Positions 1 through 5,432 of a stretch of 9,830 bases of DNA are shown here, piece after piece. The stretch comes from Sulfurimonas sp. (GTDB lineage: Bacteria; Campylobacterota; Campylobacteria; Campylobacterales; Sulfurimonadaceae), in the NCBI GenBank assembly GCA_022712845.1, contig JAFLJV010000071.1:1-9830 (forward strand), written 5' to 3'. Position 1 is the stretch's first letter, and the number at the start of each line of letters is the position of its first letter. Below the pieces are notes generated by a model. That model was not told the origin of the DNA. It ran no database searches and saw only the letters and a list, made by a program, of their open reading frames with translations. The position numbers were made by a program, and so were the translations under genes.

Positions 1-52
1 TACGAATTTTTTTTATTGCAGCTGTAAATGAACTTGTTAATGTATCAAACAT
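1..52 (-). CDS. ffh: Signal recognition particle protein Ffh, N-terminus only (cut by window edge)
   Basis: Only the first 17 codons are present; the gene runs off the left edge. They read MFDTLTSSFTAAIKKIR, the start of the Ffh N (four-helix bundle) domain as I recall it from Campylobacterota, where an IKKIR-type segment continues into the rest of the bundle. Ffh is the SRP GTPase that binds 4.5S RNA and delivers signal-sequence-bearing ribosomes to FtsY at the membrane. The ATG at 50-52 is preceded by an AAGAGG-type ribosome binding site. The position just downstream of the rlu gene agrees with the recalled order kdtA-rlu-ffh in Campylobacter; here two small genes intervene. The G and M domains are outside the window, so the call rests on a short peptide plus context. 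Confidence 0.8.
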   Translation of the reverse strand, partial: MFDTLTSSFTAAIKKIR

Positions 53-62
53 AAAATACCTC

Positions 63-76
63 TTAGATTAATCTAA
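63..76. promoter_or_regulatory. 14-bp perfect palindrome in the ffh leader
   Basis: TTAGATTAATCTAA is identical to its own reverse complement. It lies just downstream of the putative ffh -10, and its ffh-proximal end abuts the AAGAGG ribosome binding site. As DNA it could bind a dimeric regulator; as RNA it could fold into a 5-bp stem with a UUAA loop touching the ribosome binding site. A chance AT-rich palindrome is also possible. Confidence 0.35.
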
Positions 77-86
77 ATTTTCGCGA

Positions 87-92
87 ATTATA
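87..92 (-). promoter_or_regulatory. Putative -10 element of an ffh promoter
   Basis: A perfect TATAAT lies on the minus strand in the 42-bp gap between the DUF188 stop codon and the ffh start. It predicts a transcription start near position 80 and a leader of about 28 nt. There is no convincing -35 hexamer, but campylobacterial vegetative promoters often lack one. This would let ffh be transcribed separately from the long cluster upstream. The call is pattern-based only. Confidence 0.45.
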
Positions 93-94
93 AC

Positions 95-547
95 TTATTT
101 TTTATAATTCTTAGTTAAAAATGCATTGAGCTGATTTGCAAAAAGCTCTGCATCTTTTTTGTCAAATGGTTTTGGACCTTTTGTCATCTCTCCACTTTCG
201 CGAATTTTCTCCATCAAATTTCTCATAGCTAGATATTGCTTTATATTATCAACACTGTAAAGCTCACCCCTATGATCAATAGCATGTGCATTTTTATTTA
301 TAATTCTATCTGCAAGTGGAATATCAGCAGTAATAACCAAATCACCTTCATTTGCAAGTTCAACTATATGATTATCAGCTTCATCTGCACCTTGCTCAAC
401 TATAAGATACTCTATTAAATCTGATTTACCTATATTTATTTTTTTATTTGCTATAACTACTGTTCTAATTTTTAAACGCTCAATTTGTTTAAATAAGATT
501 GGTTTTAACAGGTTTGGAAAAGCATCACCATCAACAAATAGTTTCAT
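95..547 (-). CDS. YaiI/YqxD family (DUF188, UPF0178) protein, PIN-like fold
   Basis: 150 residues, the usual length for UPF0178 proteins. Family motifs are clear: FVDGDAFPN at residues 4-12, GADEADNH at 53-60, VITADIPLAD at 71-80, a DHRGELY segment near 91-97, KGPKPF at 123-128 and FANQLN at 136-141. The conserved acidic residues D6, D8, D55, D58, D75 and D80 are spaced as in PIN-like folds, to which DUF188 has been assigned, so an RNA-processing nuclease role is plausible but unproven. The ATG at 545-547 overlaps the stop of the upstream GIY-YIG gene by one base (TAATG), which implies translational coupling. ffh follows after 42 bp. No signal peptide or membrane segment is visible, so the protein is cytoplasmic. 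The family assignment is firm; the biochemical function is unknown. Confidence 0.9.
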   Translation of the reverse strand: MKLFVDGDAFPNLLKPILFKQIERLKIRTVVIANKKINIGKSDLIEYLIVEQGADEADNHIVELANEGDLVITADIPLADRIINKNAHAIDHRGELYSVDNIKQYLAMRNLMEKIRESGEMTKGPKPFDKKDAELFANQLNAFLTKNYKK

Positions 548-804
548 TATTTGATTAACTCTAATTTTTGTTCTCTTGAGAGTTTTTTAATTTCATATTC
601 TCTTTTTGAAGCCAAACTTTTATTATCAACCATTTCAGAATATATAAGTTCTACTGGTTTTCTTACACGAGTATATTTAGCACCTTTAGGAGAATTATTA
701 TGCTCATCAATTCGTCTTTCTAAGTCTGTTGTAATTCCAGTGTAGAGAGTATCATCACTACATTTTAATATATAAACAAACCATGAACTTTGTGATTTAC
801 TCAA
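547..804 (-). CDS. GIY-YIG endonuclease-like protein (YhbQ/UPF0213 type)
   Basis: 85 residues from a TTG start. The GIY-YIG core is intact: WFVYILKC (8-15), LYTGIT (20-25), the DLERRIDEHN segment (27-36), AKYTR, PVELIYSE, and a C-terminal REYEIKKL helix carrying the catalytic-type glutamate. This stand-alone small type is widespread; related proteins have been linked to DNA processing and repair, but the role here is not known. The start is uncertain. The chosen TTG (802-804) overlaps the rlu stop codon and has an AAGG about 12 nt upstream. A second TTG at 847-849 would add 15 residues read out of frame from the end of rlu and is better spaced from a TAAGG. I prefer the shorter form because family similarity begins at WFVYILK. 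It is coupled to the DUF188 gene by a 1-base overlap. Confidence 0.85.
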   Translation of the reverse strand: MSKSQSSWFVYILKCSDDTLYTGITTDLERRIDEHNNSPKGAKYTRVRKPVELIYSEMVDNKSLASKREYEIKKLSREQKLELIK

Positions 805-1531
805 AGTGAACAAAAGCCTTTGGCTCAGGTGCGATAAACTCCATACCAAGAAGCCTTACTTTGTGAGCATGAAGCATAACACGCTTAGCTCGTCTTCCAC
901 CATACTGCTCATCACCAATGATTGAATGGTCTATGTATCTTAAGTGAGTTCTTATTTGATGTGTTCTTCCATGATGGATTATACAAATAACTTTAGTTTT
1001 ATTCCCACTTACAATATCAGGAGTAACTTCTGTTCTTGCAGGTTTACCTTTACTTGAAACATTTGAAGTTGCACGATTGTTTTTCTTAGTTGTAAGAATC
1101 GCTTTATCAATATCATGAGGCTCACTCATAACACCTTCAACCCATGCAATATACTCTTTATAAACTCTATCTCTTTTAAACTCTTGTATAGCCTTTTGTC
1201 TAAATTCATCATTTTTTACAAGCATCAAAACACCACTTGTTTCACGATCTAGTCTATGTAGAAGTACTGCTGGTTTAAACTGTCTTTCTATCTCATCTGA
1301 GTTTACATATGCTGGTTTATCTATGACAATTAGATCATCATTTTCAAAAATTGGTTTTGCTTTTTCAATTTTATGTACTCTAAACATTGTCTTAGAATCA
1401 ATCTCACCACGAGCTATCATCACTTTTTTATTTCCAACATAAACTAAACCACGATCTATCATAGATTTTGCTTGAGAGTTTGATATGCCCTCTTGAATTG
1501 CTAAAATTTTATACGCTTTTTCTGTAGCCAC
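797..1531 (-). CDS. RluA/RluD-family 23S rRNA pseudouridine synthase
   Basis: 244 residues. The N-terminal S4-like RNA-binding domain (about 1-55) contains SNSQAKSMIDRGLVYVGNK. The pseudouridine synthase domain follows, with VIDKPAYV near 69-76, the catalytic motif HRLDRETSG at 92-100 (D95 is the predicted catalytic aspartate), YKEYIAWVEG at 124-133 and GRTHQIRTHLR at 188-198. These proteins isomerise uridine to pseudouridine in 23S rRNA or tRNA; which positions cannot be told from sequence. The start is GTG at 1529-1531, strongly supported by an AAGGAG five nucleotides upstream that overlaps the waaA stop codon (TAAGGAG). The gap to waaA is 9 bp, so the two are one operon. At about 244 residues it is shorter than E. 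coli RluD but close to related campylobacterial enzymes. It corresponds by context to H. pylori HP0956 (recalled). Confidence 0.92.
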   Translation of the reverse strand: MATEKAYKILAIQEGISNSQAKSMIDRGLVYVGNKKVMIARGEIDSKTMFRVHKIEKAKPIFENDDLIVIDKPAYVNSDEIERQFKPAVLLHRLDRETSGVLMLVKNDEFRQKAIQEFKRDRVYKEYIAWVEGVMSEPHDIDKAILTTKKNNRATSNVSSKGKPARTEVTPDIVSGNKTKVICIIHHGRTHQIRTHLRYIDHSIIGDEQYGGRRAKRVMLHAHKVRLLGMEFIAPEPKAFVHFE

Positions 1532-1540
1532 AATGACTCC

Positions 1541-2707
1541 TTAACTTTCTAATATTTTTTTTATAATTGGTTCTAAATCAACTTTTTCATCAACTCTACT
1601 CGATGGTAACTCTTTTGATTTATTGAGTGCTTTATGAATCTCATCTGGTTCGATATATTGAACATGATGAACATATTTAAAAAGCTCTCTTTGGTCGTGA
1701 AAATGTTTTCCAGTAATTATCTTACACCTAAAGTGAGCTGGTTCAAGTGGATTATGTCCACCAATGCCCTCTTTAAATGCTCCACCAATAATTGCTATAT
1801 CACTAATAGCGTAAATATTATTTAGCTCACCCATAGCATCTACTAAAATCATATCTGAATTAAACTCTTTTGTTTGTGAAAACTTACTTAGAGTTAAACC
1901 GTTTTTTTCAGCATAACTCTGCATAATTTTATAAACTTTCTCAAATCTCTCAGGATGTCTAGGCACTATAACTAAAGAAGCATCACTTTGCTTTTTATAC
2001 TCTACGAATGATTTAAGAACCATCTCCTCTTCACCATCATGAGTACTTCCAGCAACAATCAGCTCTTGCTTTGGTTTTTCATAGTCTTTTGTTTTTGTAA
2101 TTTCACCAGCTAACTTAATATTTCCAATAACTTCAATATTTCTTGCACCTAATGCTAAAAAACGATTTTTATCACCCTCACTTTGTGCATAAATAATATC
2201 TACATACTTAAGCAATTTTCTATAAAACCAAGCAAATTGCAGATATCTTTTTGCACTTTTTTCAGAGATACGAGCATTTAAAAGAACAACTTTTGCTCCC
2301 TTTGCTTTCATAACCACAAAAAGCATAAACCAAAATTCCGCTTCTAAAACTATAATAATTTTTTGCTTTTTTACCCAAAATGGAATCAACATCTCATAAG
2401 GAAGATATCTCACTTCTGCATCATACTTCTTTGCTTCTGCTTGTCCTGTATGAGTAATTGTGGTTATTTTTATCTCTTGATCTTTTAAAAGATCTAAAAC
2501 TGGTTTTAATGCTCTTGTTTCACCAAGTGAGCATACATGAAACCAAACTCCATTAGTTTTAGTAAATCTTTTATTATTAAAAAGAAAAAAACGAGATGGG
2601 ATTGATTCTTTGTACTTTTTTTTAAACGAGAGATACACCAAAAGTGGTAATGCTGCAATATAGAGCATTATACTTACGGTGAAATATAGAAGTGTAAACG
2701 GCTTCAA
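1541..2707 (-). CDS. waaA: Kdo transferase (3-deoxy-D-manno-octulosonic-acid transferase)
   Basis: 388 residues. The enzyme adds Kdo from CMP-Kdo to the lipid A precursor at the inner face of the cytoplasmic membrane. An N-terminal hydrophobic segment (about 6-28) followed by a KKKYKES basic patch gives the membrane anchor. The GT-B fold follows: FHVCSLGETRA with the predicted catalytic glutamate E63, LEAEFW at 121-126, VLLNARIS near 141-148, a second Rossmann half starting at VAGSTHDGEEE (218-228), PRHPERF at 249-255 and GGHNPLEPA at 316-324. The family motif usually written ETELWP is here EAEFWF, a divergent but recognisable form. The start is TTG at 2705-2707, two bases after the flgZ stop, with AAGAG upstream; a later ATG would remove part of the anchor. 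Whether it adds one or more Kdo residues cannot be read from sequence. Confidence 0.93.
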   Translation of the reverse strand: MKPFTLLYFTVSIMLYIAALPLLVYLSFKKKYKESIPSRFFLFNNKRFTKTNGVWFHVCSLGETRALKPVLDLLKDQEIKITTITHTGQAEAKKYDAEVRYLPYEMLIPFWVKKQKIIIVLEAEFWFMLFVVMKAKGAKVVLLNARISEKSAKRYLQFAWFYRKLLKYVDIIYAQSEGDKNRFLALGARNIEVIGNIKLAGEITKTKDYEKPKQELIVAGSTHDGEEEMVLKSFVEYKKQSDASLVIVPRHPERFEKVYKIMQSYAEKNGLTLSKFSQTKEFNSDMILVDAMGELNNIYAISDIAIIGGAFKEGIGGHNPLEPAHFRCKIITGKHFHDQRELFKYVHHVQYIEPDEIHKALNKSKELPSSRVDEKVDLEPIIKKILES

Positions 2708-2709
2708 GC

Positions 2710-3423
2710 CTACTCTTGTGTATTATCCACATAAAGAATACGACCACAATGTGGACAAGTAGTAATATCTTCAGCTTTTATAACATCAGCATATATTTTA
2801 TCGCTGATTATCATATGACAACCCATACAAGCTTGTTCCTCTACAGCTACAACGGTAGTGTTTTTTGCCCATCTACGAATTTTTTGATAAAACGCTAAAC
2901 CTTTTTGATTCATTCCAGAAACAAGTTTCTCTTTTTTAATAAATACTTCTTGACGAGATTTATTAATCACAGTAAGTTTTTCATCAACTTCTGCTTTTAC
3001 AGATATTAAATTAGCATCTAACTCTTTAAGTGATACTTTTGCTGCTTCAACTTGTTCAATTTTTAATTCAATAATTTTTTCAAGTCTAGCAATCTCTTCA
3101 TTTGCGAAGGTTACTTGCTCTTTTGCAATTTCCTCTTCAAGTTGAAGTGATTTCATTTCACGCTCAGTTTTTATTTCACCACTTTTTTTAGAGTTATCCT
3201 CTAATTTTTGTGAAAGTTCAGCTAAATGAAGTTCATTCTTTTGCTTTTTAACTTGTTCATCTTTGATTTCATTAGTTAAGTTTTCTATATCACTATCGAT
3301 ACTTTCTTTTTTAGCTAATGCAGCTTCATATTTATAATTAGCTTCATCTATTTGAGGTTCAAAAGCATCTATGTCTTTATCTACATGTGATAGGTCAATT
3401 AATTGTTGTAAGTGTGAGTTCAT
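2710..3423 (-). CDS. flgZ: HP0958-type coiled-coil zinc-ribbon protein (flagellar regulator FlgZ family)
   Basis: 237 residues. Residues about 10-170 are a long, highly charged heptad-rich segment predicted as an antiparallel coiled coil. The C-terminus is a zinc ribbon with C199-x2-C202 and C223-x2-C226. This is the architecture of H. pylori HP0958, which stabilises sigma-54 (RpoN) and affects flaA mRNA handling and motility. Its position between nif3 and waaA matches the H. pylori order HP0957-HP0959 (recalled), so orthology is likely. The ATG at 3421-3423 has an ideal AAGGAG five bases upstream. It is followed by waaA with only a 2-bp gap. The family is certain. The flagellar role is transferred from Helicobacter and depends on this organism being flagellated with a RpoN-dependent flagellar cascade, which the window cannot show. 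Confidence 0.9.
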   Translation of the reverse strand: MNSHLQQLIDLSHVDKDIDAFEPQIDEANYKYEAALAKKESIDSDIENLTNEIKDEQVKKQKNELHLAELSQKLEDNSKKSGEIKTEREMKSLQLEEEIAKEQVTFANEEIARLEKIIELKIEQVEAAKVSLKELDANLISVKAEVDEKLTVINKSRQEVFIKKEKLVSGMNQKGLAFYQKIRRWAKNTTVVAVEEQACMGCHMIISDKIYADVIKAEDITTCPHCGRILYVDNTQE

Positions 3424-3462
3424 TAATCTCCTTTTGGATTATTAAATTATTGTGCCAATTGC

Positions 3463-4185
3463 TTAAATATAAGTAAAAGGATTCTTTGATGATGAAATTA
3501 TAGCTTCTAAACCTAAATTTTTCAAATGTTTAAGTAAAATATCTGCAAAAAAGCGTTCACTTTCAAAATGTCCTATGTCAATTAGTGACAAATTTATACT
3601 TTTTGCCTCCATCGCATCGTGGTATTTCACATCCCCTGTTAAGAAGCAATCAGCGTCTATAGACTTGATTAGAGAGCATCCAGAACCAGTAGTTAATGCT
3701 GCTGTTTTTATAAAATTTGAACTTTTTACACATTTTGCATGAGGAAGTGAAAATGCAGTTGCAACTTTAGAAGCAAAAATATCAAAATCTTCATTTATAT
3801 CTAAATATGCGATAAAGCCATCTTTATGAGAAATTTTATAACCAAGAACTTGTGTTGCAACATATTCATTTAGATGTGTTTGATCAAAATTTGTATGCAT
3901 TGCAATATTAGAGATATTTTTTTGTATCATTTTTTGAATTAAATTAGCAGGATATTTATTAAATTCGAGTTGCTTTAATCCACCAAAAATAATAGGATGG
4001 TGTGTGATTAAAAGTGTATCATTATCTAATGAATCCAATAAAGATTCATCAACATCTATACTTAAAGCAATTTTTTTTACATCTTGGTTAAAGTCACCAA
4101 GTAAAAGACCTGAATTATCCCATGATTCTTGTATTTCAAATGGAGATAAATTATCTAAAAATTCGTAAATCTCTGATATCTTCAT
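3463..4185 (-). CDS. Nif3-like dinuclear metal centre protein (DUF34)
   Basis: 240 residues, the short Nif3 form without the inserted PII-like domain found in Bacillus homologues. Motifs: SWDNSGLLLGD at 21-31, ITHHPIIF at 60-67 (H62 and H63 as metal ligands), AMHTNFD at 95-101 (H97, D101), LTGDVKYHDA at 182-191 and DIGHFESE at 203-210 (H206, E210). These form the two-metal site of the toroidal hexamer. Members are often labelled GTP cyclohydrolase 1 type 2, but physiological activity is not settled for most. The ATG at 4183-4185 has AAGG seven bases upstream. The gene sits upstream of flgZ with a 39-bp gap, as in Helicobacter. A 17-codon micro-ORF ends in the overlap ATGA with this start and may couple nif3 translation to it. 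Confidence 0.92.
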   Translation of the reverse strand: MKISEIYEFLDNLSPFEIQESWDNSGLLLGDFNQDVKKIALSIDVDESLLDSLDNDTLLITHHPIIFGGLKQLEFNKYPANLIQKMIQKNISNIAMHTNFDQTHLNEYVATQVLGYKISHKDGFIAYLDINEDFDIFASKVATAFSLPHAKCVKSSNFIKTAALTTGSGCSLIKSIDADCFLTGDVKYHDAMEAKSINLSLIDIGHFESERFFADILLKHLKNLGLEAIISSSKNPFTYI

Positions 4186-4235
4186 AAACTGACCTTGTTC
4201 ACTTTTAAAAAACTATAAATTTTAGATATTTTCAT
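4182..4235 (-). CDS. Candidate 17-residue leader micro-ORF overlapping the nif3 start
   Basis: Between the DUF4395 gene and nif3, an ATG at 4233-4235 opens a frame MKISKIYSFLKVNKVSL that stops at TGA, overlapping the nif3 ATG as ATGA. It has a TAAGG eight bases upstream, which includes the stop of the DUF4395 gene. Eight of its first ten residues match the Nif3 N-terminus (MKISEIYEFL), and about 22 of 30 nucleotides agree, with some of the differences synonymous. It may be a real coupling peptide, the remnant of a small tandem duplication of the nif3 5' end, or chance in AT-rich DNA. No function is proposed. Confidence 0.4.
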   Translation of the reverse strand: MKISKIYSFLKVNKVSL

Positions 4236-4245
4236 ACTAAATACC

Positions 4246-4680
4246 TTAGAATATTTTAAAATGTTTCAAAATTGCATAAAATTTACATCCTACACAAAAA
4301 TTTAAAAATGATTCTAATCCAGCGCTAACAGCTAAAATAATTGCAAAACTAACTACTGCTTCTTGCGAGCCTAATGTAAATGAAGTAAATATTGCTATTG
4401 AAAAAACCAGTCCTATCTTAGAAGCAAAATTTTTAGGAGCAGAGTCTACAAGACGCTCTTTAATTTTAAAAATTCTAATAATAAAAAGTGCAATTTGTGC
4501 AAATGGACTAAATTTTTGTGATAAAAAAATTCTTGCAGAATAATCATAAACCAACAGAGCCGCTAAATCAATTCCCCCTGTTAAAACAACAGACATCGCT
4601 ACTAATGCAACAAGAAAAGACTGTATTCTTAATTGATTTTCATCTATCTTTATAAAATTTACAGGACATGAATTCAACAT
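4246..4680 (-). CDS. DUF4395 family integral membrane protein
   Basis: 144 residues. The N-terminus contains the DUF4395 signature CPVN at 5-8 followed by IDENQLRIQS at 12-21. Hydrophobic segments at about 20-45, 58-70, 88-104 and 106-122 suggest three or four membrane passes. A CxxC-like motif FCVGCKFY at 128-135 (C129, C132) lies near the C-terminus, as is typical of this family. The cysteines at both ends suggest a thiol- or metal-related role, and family members are often found beside thioredoxin or rhodanese genes, but no activity is established and no such partner is in this window. The ATG at 4678-4680 has AAGGA six bases upstream, and the gene starts 13 bp after the TPR gene, so they are probably co-transcribed. 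Confidence 0.85.
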   Translation of the reverse strand: MLNSCPVNFIKIDENQLRIQSFLVALVAMSVVLTGGIDLAALLVYDYSARIFLSQKFSPFAQIALFIIRIFKIKERLVDSAPKNFASKIGLVFSIAIFTSFTLGSQEAVVSFAIILAVSAGLESFLNFCVGCKFYAILKHFKIF

Positions 4681-4693
4681 CTTTTTCCTTTTT

Positions 4694-5290
4694 TTAAGCT
4701 AACTTTTCTAGCTCTTCTTTAGCTTCATTAAACTCTGGATTTACTTCAAGTGCTTTTTTATACATCTCTTTAGCTTCCTCTGGATGTTGCATATCTACTA
4801 AAAGATTTCCATAATTATAATATGTTACAGCATTACTATTATCTATCTCTAATGATTCTGTTAAATGCATTTTTGCTGATATAAATTCACCATTTTTTCT
4901 ATATATTGAAGCCATCGAATTATGTACAAATTCATTATTTCTATTCACTTCAAGAGACTCTTTATAGTACTTTATAGCTTCATCATTATCACCTAGATTT
5001 TGCATGATATAGCCTAATTTAAAAAGAACATCAGGGTTATTATCTTTTTTTGCATTTGCTTCTATAAGTAATGCAAGTGCTTTTTTCATATCTCCCTCTT
5101 CAAATGCAACATCTGCTTTTTGTATAAGTGTTTCTGGATCAAAAGGGGAAAAAGTTTCTGCACTTTTTTCCTCATCATTAGAATCGTTTTGCTCACTTGA
5201 TTGAGGATCTTGAAGTGTTTGAATATGTTCATAAACTTTATATGCAAAAAAAGCAGAGGCTCCAAGCATCATAATTTGAAATAGTGTCAT
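4694..5290 (-). CDS. Membrane-anchored TPR protein
   Basis: 198 residues from the ATG at 5288-5290. Residues 3-20 are hydrophobic and act as an uncleaved anchor or signal. An acidic, Ser/Gln/Asn-rich linker follows (about 27-50). Four tandem tetratricopeptide repeats of 34 residues then run from about 53 to 188 (starts near 53, 87, 121 and 155), with the G-Y/A-P pattern clear in LGYIMQNLGDNDEAIKYYKE and YGNLLVDMQHPEEAKEMYKK. TPRs bind other proteins; no specific partner can be inferred. The start is chosen because AAGGA lies 11 bases upstream and the hydrophobic anchor begins at once. A GTG at 5336-5338 extends the frame by 16 residues, but they come from the structured spacer and precede the anchor with basic residues. 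It is the first gene after the structured spacer, so it may begin a new transcript. Confidence 0.85.
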   Translation of the reverse strand: MTLFQIMMLGASAFFAYKVYEHIQTLQDPQSSEQNDSNDEEKSAETFSPFDPETLIQKADVAFEEGDMKKALALLIEANAKKDNNPDVLFKLGYIMQNLGDNDEAIKYYKESLEVNRNNEFVHNSMASIYRKNGEFISAKMHLTESLEIDNSNAVTYYNYGNLLVDMQHPEEAKEMYKKALEVNPEFNEAKEELEKLA

Positions 5291-5321
5291 TATTTTTAAA
5301 TTCCTTAATTTTATTCTAAAA

Positions 5322-5337
5322 TGAAGGCAACCCTTCA
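5322..5337. terminator. Possible terminator hairpin upstream of the TPR gene
   Basis: TGAAGG-CAAC-CCTTCA forms a 6-bp stem with a 4-nt loop. On the plus strand it is followed by CTTTTTTAG; on the minus strand by TTTTAG, with an A-tract on the other side, so it looks like a short bidirectional terminator. It would separate smpB-M23 transcription from the TPR cluster. The stem is short and the minus-strand T-tract is only four bases, so it may be weak. It could equally be the terminal hairpin of the adjoining structured element. Confidence 0.35.
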
Positions 5338-5338
5338 C

Positions 5339-5432
5339 TTTTTTAGTACGGTATTGGAAGTAATTCCACTACCTACGCTAACGCTAAGTTTTCTTCGGCA
5401 GAAAGCCCACTCGCACTAGTGCAATCTATTTT
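5339..5432. repeat. Structured, relatively GC-rich spacer; candidate dispersed repeat or ncRNA element
   Basis: This 94-bp spacer between the M23 peptidase and TPR genes differs from other spacers here: its composition is close to balanced, while the others are mostly A and T. It holds a perfect 10-bp palindrome GCACTAGTGC (5413-5422), a TTTCT/AGAAA hairpin (about 5390-5404), a 2x TAGCGT-type tandem (around 5376-5387), and a 10-bp inverted repeat with one mismatch and a 4-nt loop, GGTATTGGAA/TTCCACTACC (about 5350-5373); on the plus strand the loop is GTAA, a GNRA tetraloop. No credible start, ribosome binding site or complete ORF is present on either strand. A minus-strand frame across it reads protein-like words interrupted by stops. 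It matches no tRNA, tmRNA or SRP RNA features I know. A miniature repeat element or structured RNA is the best guess. Confidence 0.4.

Noticed and set aside
236..418. Plus-strand 60-codon frame inside the DUF188 gene
   Set aside because: It lies wholly opposite a well-supported gene, has no ribosome binding site and reads as low-complexity Ile/Asn-rich sequence. The other plus-strand frames at 551-745, 1634-1825, 2716-2898 and 6425-6619 are rejected for the same reason.
3444..3458. TTGGCAC upstream of flgZ, resembling the -24 half of a sigma-54 promoter
   Set aside because: The required GC at -12 is absent; the expected position reads TT. Attractive because FlgZ acts with RpoN, but it is not a valid sigma-54 promoter.
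5291..5338. GTG-started extension of the TPR protein
   Set aside because: It adds 16 residues encoded in the hairpin region and places a basic stretch before the hydrophobic anchor. The internal ATG has a better supported ribosome binding site.
5339..5432. Possible tmRNA, tRNA or SRP RNA in the structured spacer
   Set aside because: No T-loop or CCA end, no tmRNA tag frame with tRNA-like ends, and no conserved SRP RNA core sequence. The proximity of smpB alone is not evidence.
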